Positions 39,252 through 40,381 of a stretch of 40,381 bases of DNA are shown here, piece after piece. The notes below the pieces were generated by a model. The model did not search any database, was not told the origin of the DNA, and worked only from the letters and a program-made list of their open reading frames with translations. Location of the stretch: NCBI GenBank assembly GCA_017452895.1, contig JAFTLE010000064.1, positions 1 through 40,381 on the forward strand, read 5' to 3'. The position numbers and the translations under genes are program-made. The stretch is from Clostridia bacterium. Its GTDB lineage: Bacteria; Bacillota; Clostridia; Oscillospirales; CAG-272. The first letter of the stretch is position 1. Each line of letters begins with the position of its first letter.

Positions 39252-39379
39252 CGAATGGAGTGGAGCATTCGCATCATATCCGCAAAACTCCAACCTTAGA
39301 AACAGGAGGTGTAGAAGAAAACGGAGTGGATTCTACCGATTGGAACCACTCGGCTGTACTGTCAATCGGGGCGGATATG
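39252..39379 (+). ncRNA. Candidate structured 5' leader RNA
   Basis: Complementary stretches: CGAATG (39252-39257) with CATTCG (39266-39271); CATATCCGC (39275-39283) with GCGGATATG (39371-39379), closing a domain; ACTCC (39287-39291) with GGAGT (39323-39327); CCGATTG (39336-39342) with CAATCGG (39363-39369). CCACTC (39346-39351) could also pair with GAGTGG at 39258-39263 or 39324-39329, giving alternatives. It ends about 30 bases before the lipoprotein ATG. It matches no riboswitch I know. Confidence 0.4.
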
Positions 39380-39410
39380 TATTATATTCATGATTTGAAA
39401 GGAAAAAAGA

Positions 39411-40381
39411 ATGAAAAACAACGCTATTTTCAGAAAAGTCTTGTTGTTGACCTTGTGTCTCGTTCTGATCCTCTCCTGTTTCGCCGCATGCGGGCAGAAG
39501 AAGATCGACGCGCTTGAAAAAAGTGTGGGCGAGCTTCAAACACAGGTAAGCAACAATGCCTCAAAGCTTGAAGAAACCGCAAAAAGCGTGACGCTCGAGG
39601 AGCTGCGTGCACTGGTCGACGAGATCAAAACGACTGCCGACGCTGCCGCAACCGCAGAAAAGCTGGAGAGCGTGGTTTCCGAGCTTGCGACCGTTAAGGG
39701 AACCGCTGACGCCGCCGCAACCGCTACGGCTCTTGCAAACGCCGTTGAGGAGATTGAGGCACTGATCGCCGCTAACGGCGAGGCGGATACCGCCACCGGT
39801 GCCGCACTCAATGAAACGCTTACCGCAGCACTTGCAAAGATCACTGCGCTGGAGGAATCCTACGTAAGCACTGCAAGCCTGAACACAGTAATCGCCGAGA
39901 TTCGTGCCGCATACGCAACAAATGAATCGGTTGCCCAGACTGCCGCAAAGCTTGAGACCGTCATTGCAAACCTTGAGGGTGTCAAGGCAACTGCCGATGC
40001 CGCCGCTACCGCTACGGCTCTTACAAATGCCGTTGAGGAGATCGAGGCACTGATCGCCGCAAACGGCGAGGCTGACACCGCCGCCAAGGCGGCGCTTGAT
40101 GAAGCGCTGAATGCAGCACTTGCAAAGATCACCGCCCTCGAGGACACCTACGTAAACACCGAAAGTCTGAATACGGTGATCGAAGAGATCAGAGCAAGCT
40201 ATGCGACGAATGAAAGTCTTTCGCAGACTGCCGCAAAGCTTGAAACCGTCATTTCGAACCTTGCCGCCGTAAAGGATACCGCGGATGCCGCCGCAACCGC
40301 TACGGCTCTTGCAAATGCCGTTGAGGAGATCGAGGCACTGATCGCCGCAAACGGCGAGGCTGACGCCGCTACCAAGGCAAC
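39411..40381 (+). CDS. Repeat-rich coiled-coil lipoprotein, cut off by window edge
   Basis: At least 323 residues; the 3' end is outside the window. AAAGGAAAAAAGA precedes the ATG. The signal peptide 'VLLLTLCLVLILSCFAAC' ends at Cys27. The mature protein is nearly all alpha-helical: 'KKIDALEKSVGELQTQVSNN' opens a coiled coil, then 96-residue repeats begin with 'TADAAATATALANAVEEIEA' and include 'SLNTVIAEIRAAYATNES' and 'AQTAAKLETVIANL'. It is likely a long fibrous surface lipoprotein. Regulation probably involves the divergent XRE protein, the palindrome and the long leader. Confidence 0.85.
   Translation, partial: MKNNAIFRKVLLLTLCLVLILSCFAACGQKKIDALEKSVGELQTQVSNNASKLEETAKSVTLEELRALVDEIKTTADAAATAEKLESVVSELATVKGTADAAATATALANAVEEIEALIAANGEADTATGAALNETLTAALAKITALEESYVSTASLNTVIAEIRAAYATNESVAQTAAKLETVIANLEGVKATADAAATATALTNAVEEIEALIAANGEADTAAKAALDEALNAALAKITALEDTYVNTESLNTVIEEIRASYATNESLSQTAAKLETVISNLAAVKDTADAAATATALANAVEEIEALIAANGEADAATKA
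39694..40381 (+). repeat. 288-bp (96-residue) tandem repeat, about 2.4 copies visible
   Basis: The same point of the repeat (GCCGTTGAGGAGAT) occurs at 39741, 40029 and 40317, exactly 288 bases apart. Copies are very similar at DNA level, with third-position changes. The array continues beyond the window. Confidence 0.9.

Noticed and set aside
39218..39517. A 99-residue plus-strand frame over the promoter and leader of the last gene
   Set aside because: Its ATG lies within the -35 region of the promoter, so it is not on that transcript, and it overlaps the clear lipoprotein start in another frame.
39694..40381. CRISPR or intergenic tandem repeat
   Set aside because: The 288-base repeat is in frame within one coding sequence, and copies differ mainly at third codon positions.

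Overview
The window looks like chromosomal DNA of a low-abundance or uncultured gut-type member of the Clostridia (Bacillota). The evidence is gene content and order: rimP-nusA-rnpM(ylxR)-ylxQ-infB, Mini-RNase III, secG-rnr, a type III glutamine synthetase, a YhaO-type nuclease, a cysteine-rich clostridial-style HisRS, and AGGAG-type ribosome binding sites with TTGACA/TATAAT promoters throughout. The DNA is fairly GC-rich for the class. I cannot name the genus.

Layout, left to right. 1-3922 (minus): repressor-like HTH gene, mrnC, hisS and a truncated ygiQ, apparently one operon read from a promoter at 3988-4016. 4042-5648 (plus): a divergent phage-like module with four matching operator sites, a coiled-coil ORF, a replisome-organizer-like protein and a RinA/ArpU-like protein. 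5783-10452 (minus): PucR/CdaR-type regulator, S41 protease lipoprotein, greA, lysS. 10582-13402 (minus): zinc-ribbon protein, ribF, prmA, rsmE. 13628-18257 (plus): rimP-nusA-rnpM-ylxQ-infB behind a hairpin leader. 18394-20487 (minus): glnN, divergent from a DEDDh exonuclease gene (20673-21659, plus). 21773-22297: a small lipoprotein gene between two identical terminators. 22331-26409 (minus): THUMP-domain RNA methyltransferase, membrane protein, Gfo/Idh oxidoreductase, EamA transporter, then a tandem hairpin array and tRNA-Val(GAC). 26763-29102 (plus): DinG/XPD-like helicase. 29212-34617 (minus): a very large Ig-like/helical-repeat lipoprotein, a LytTR regulator, a YhaO-like phosphoesterase. 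34796-38790 (plus): orphan Eco57I-like methyltransferase, secG, rnr. 38851-40381: a small XRE repressor divergent from a repeat-rich coiled-coil lipoprotein that runs off the right edge.

Most genes are housekeeping (translation, RNA processing, nitrogen assimilation). The parts that deserve attention are: (i) the phage-type switch at 3344-5648, with a GTNAC-N7-GTNAC operator set and a LexA/CI-type repressor whose protease residues are replaced; (ii) a LytTR regulator with a degenerate receiver, next to an exact 12-bp direct repeat at 20-bp period in front of the giant lipoprotein gene; (iii) the XRE/palindrome/structured-leader/288-bp-repeat lipoprotein locus at the right end; (iv) three short hairpins at exact 21-bp period beside tRNA-Val. 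I saw no CRISPR array, rRNA, insertion sequence or recognisable attachment site.
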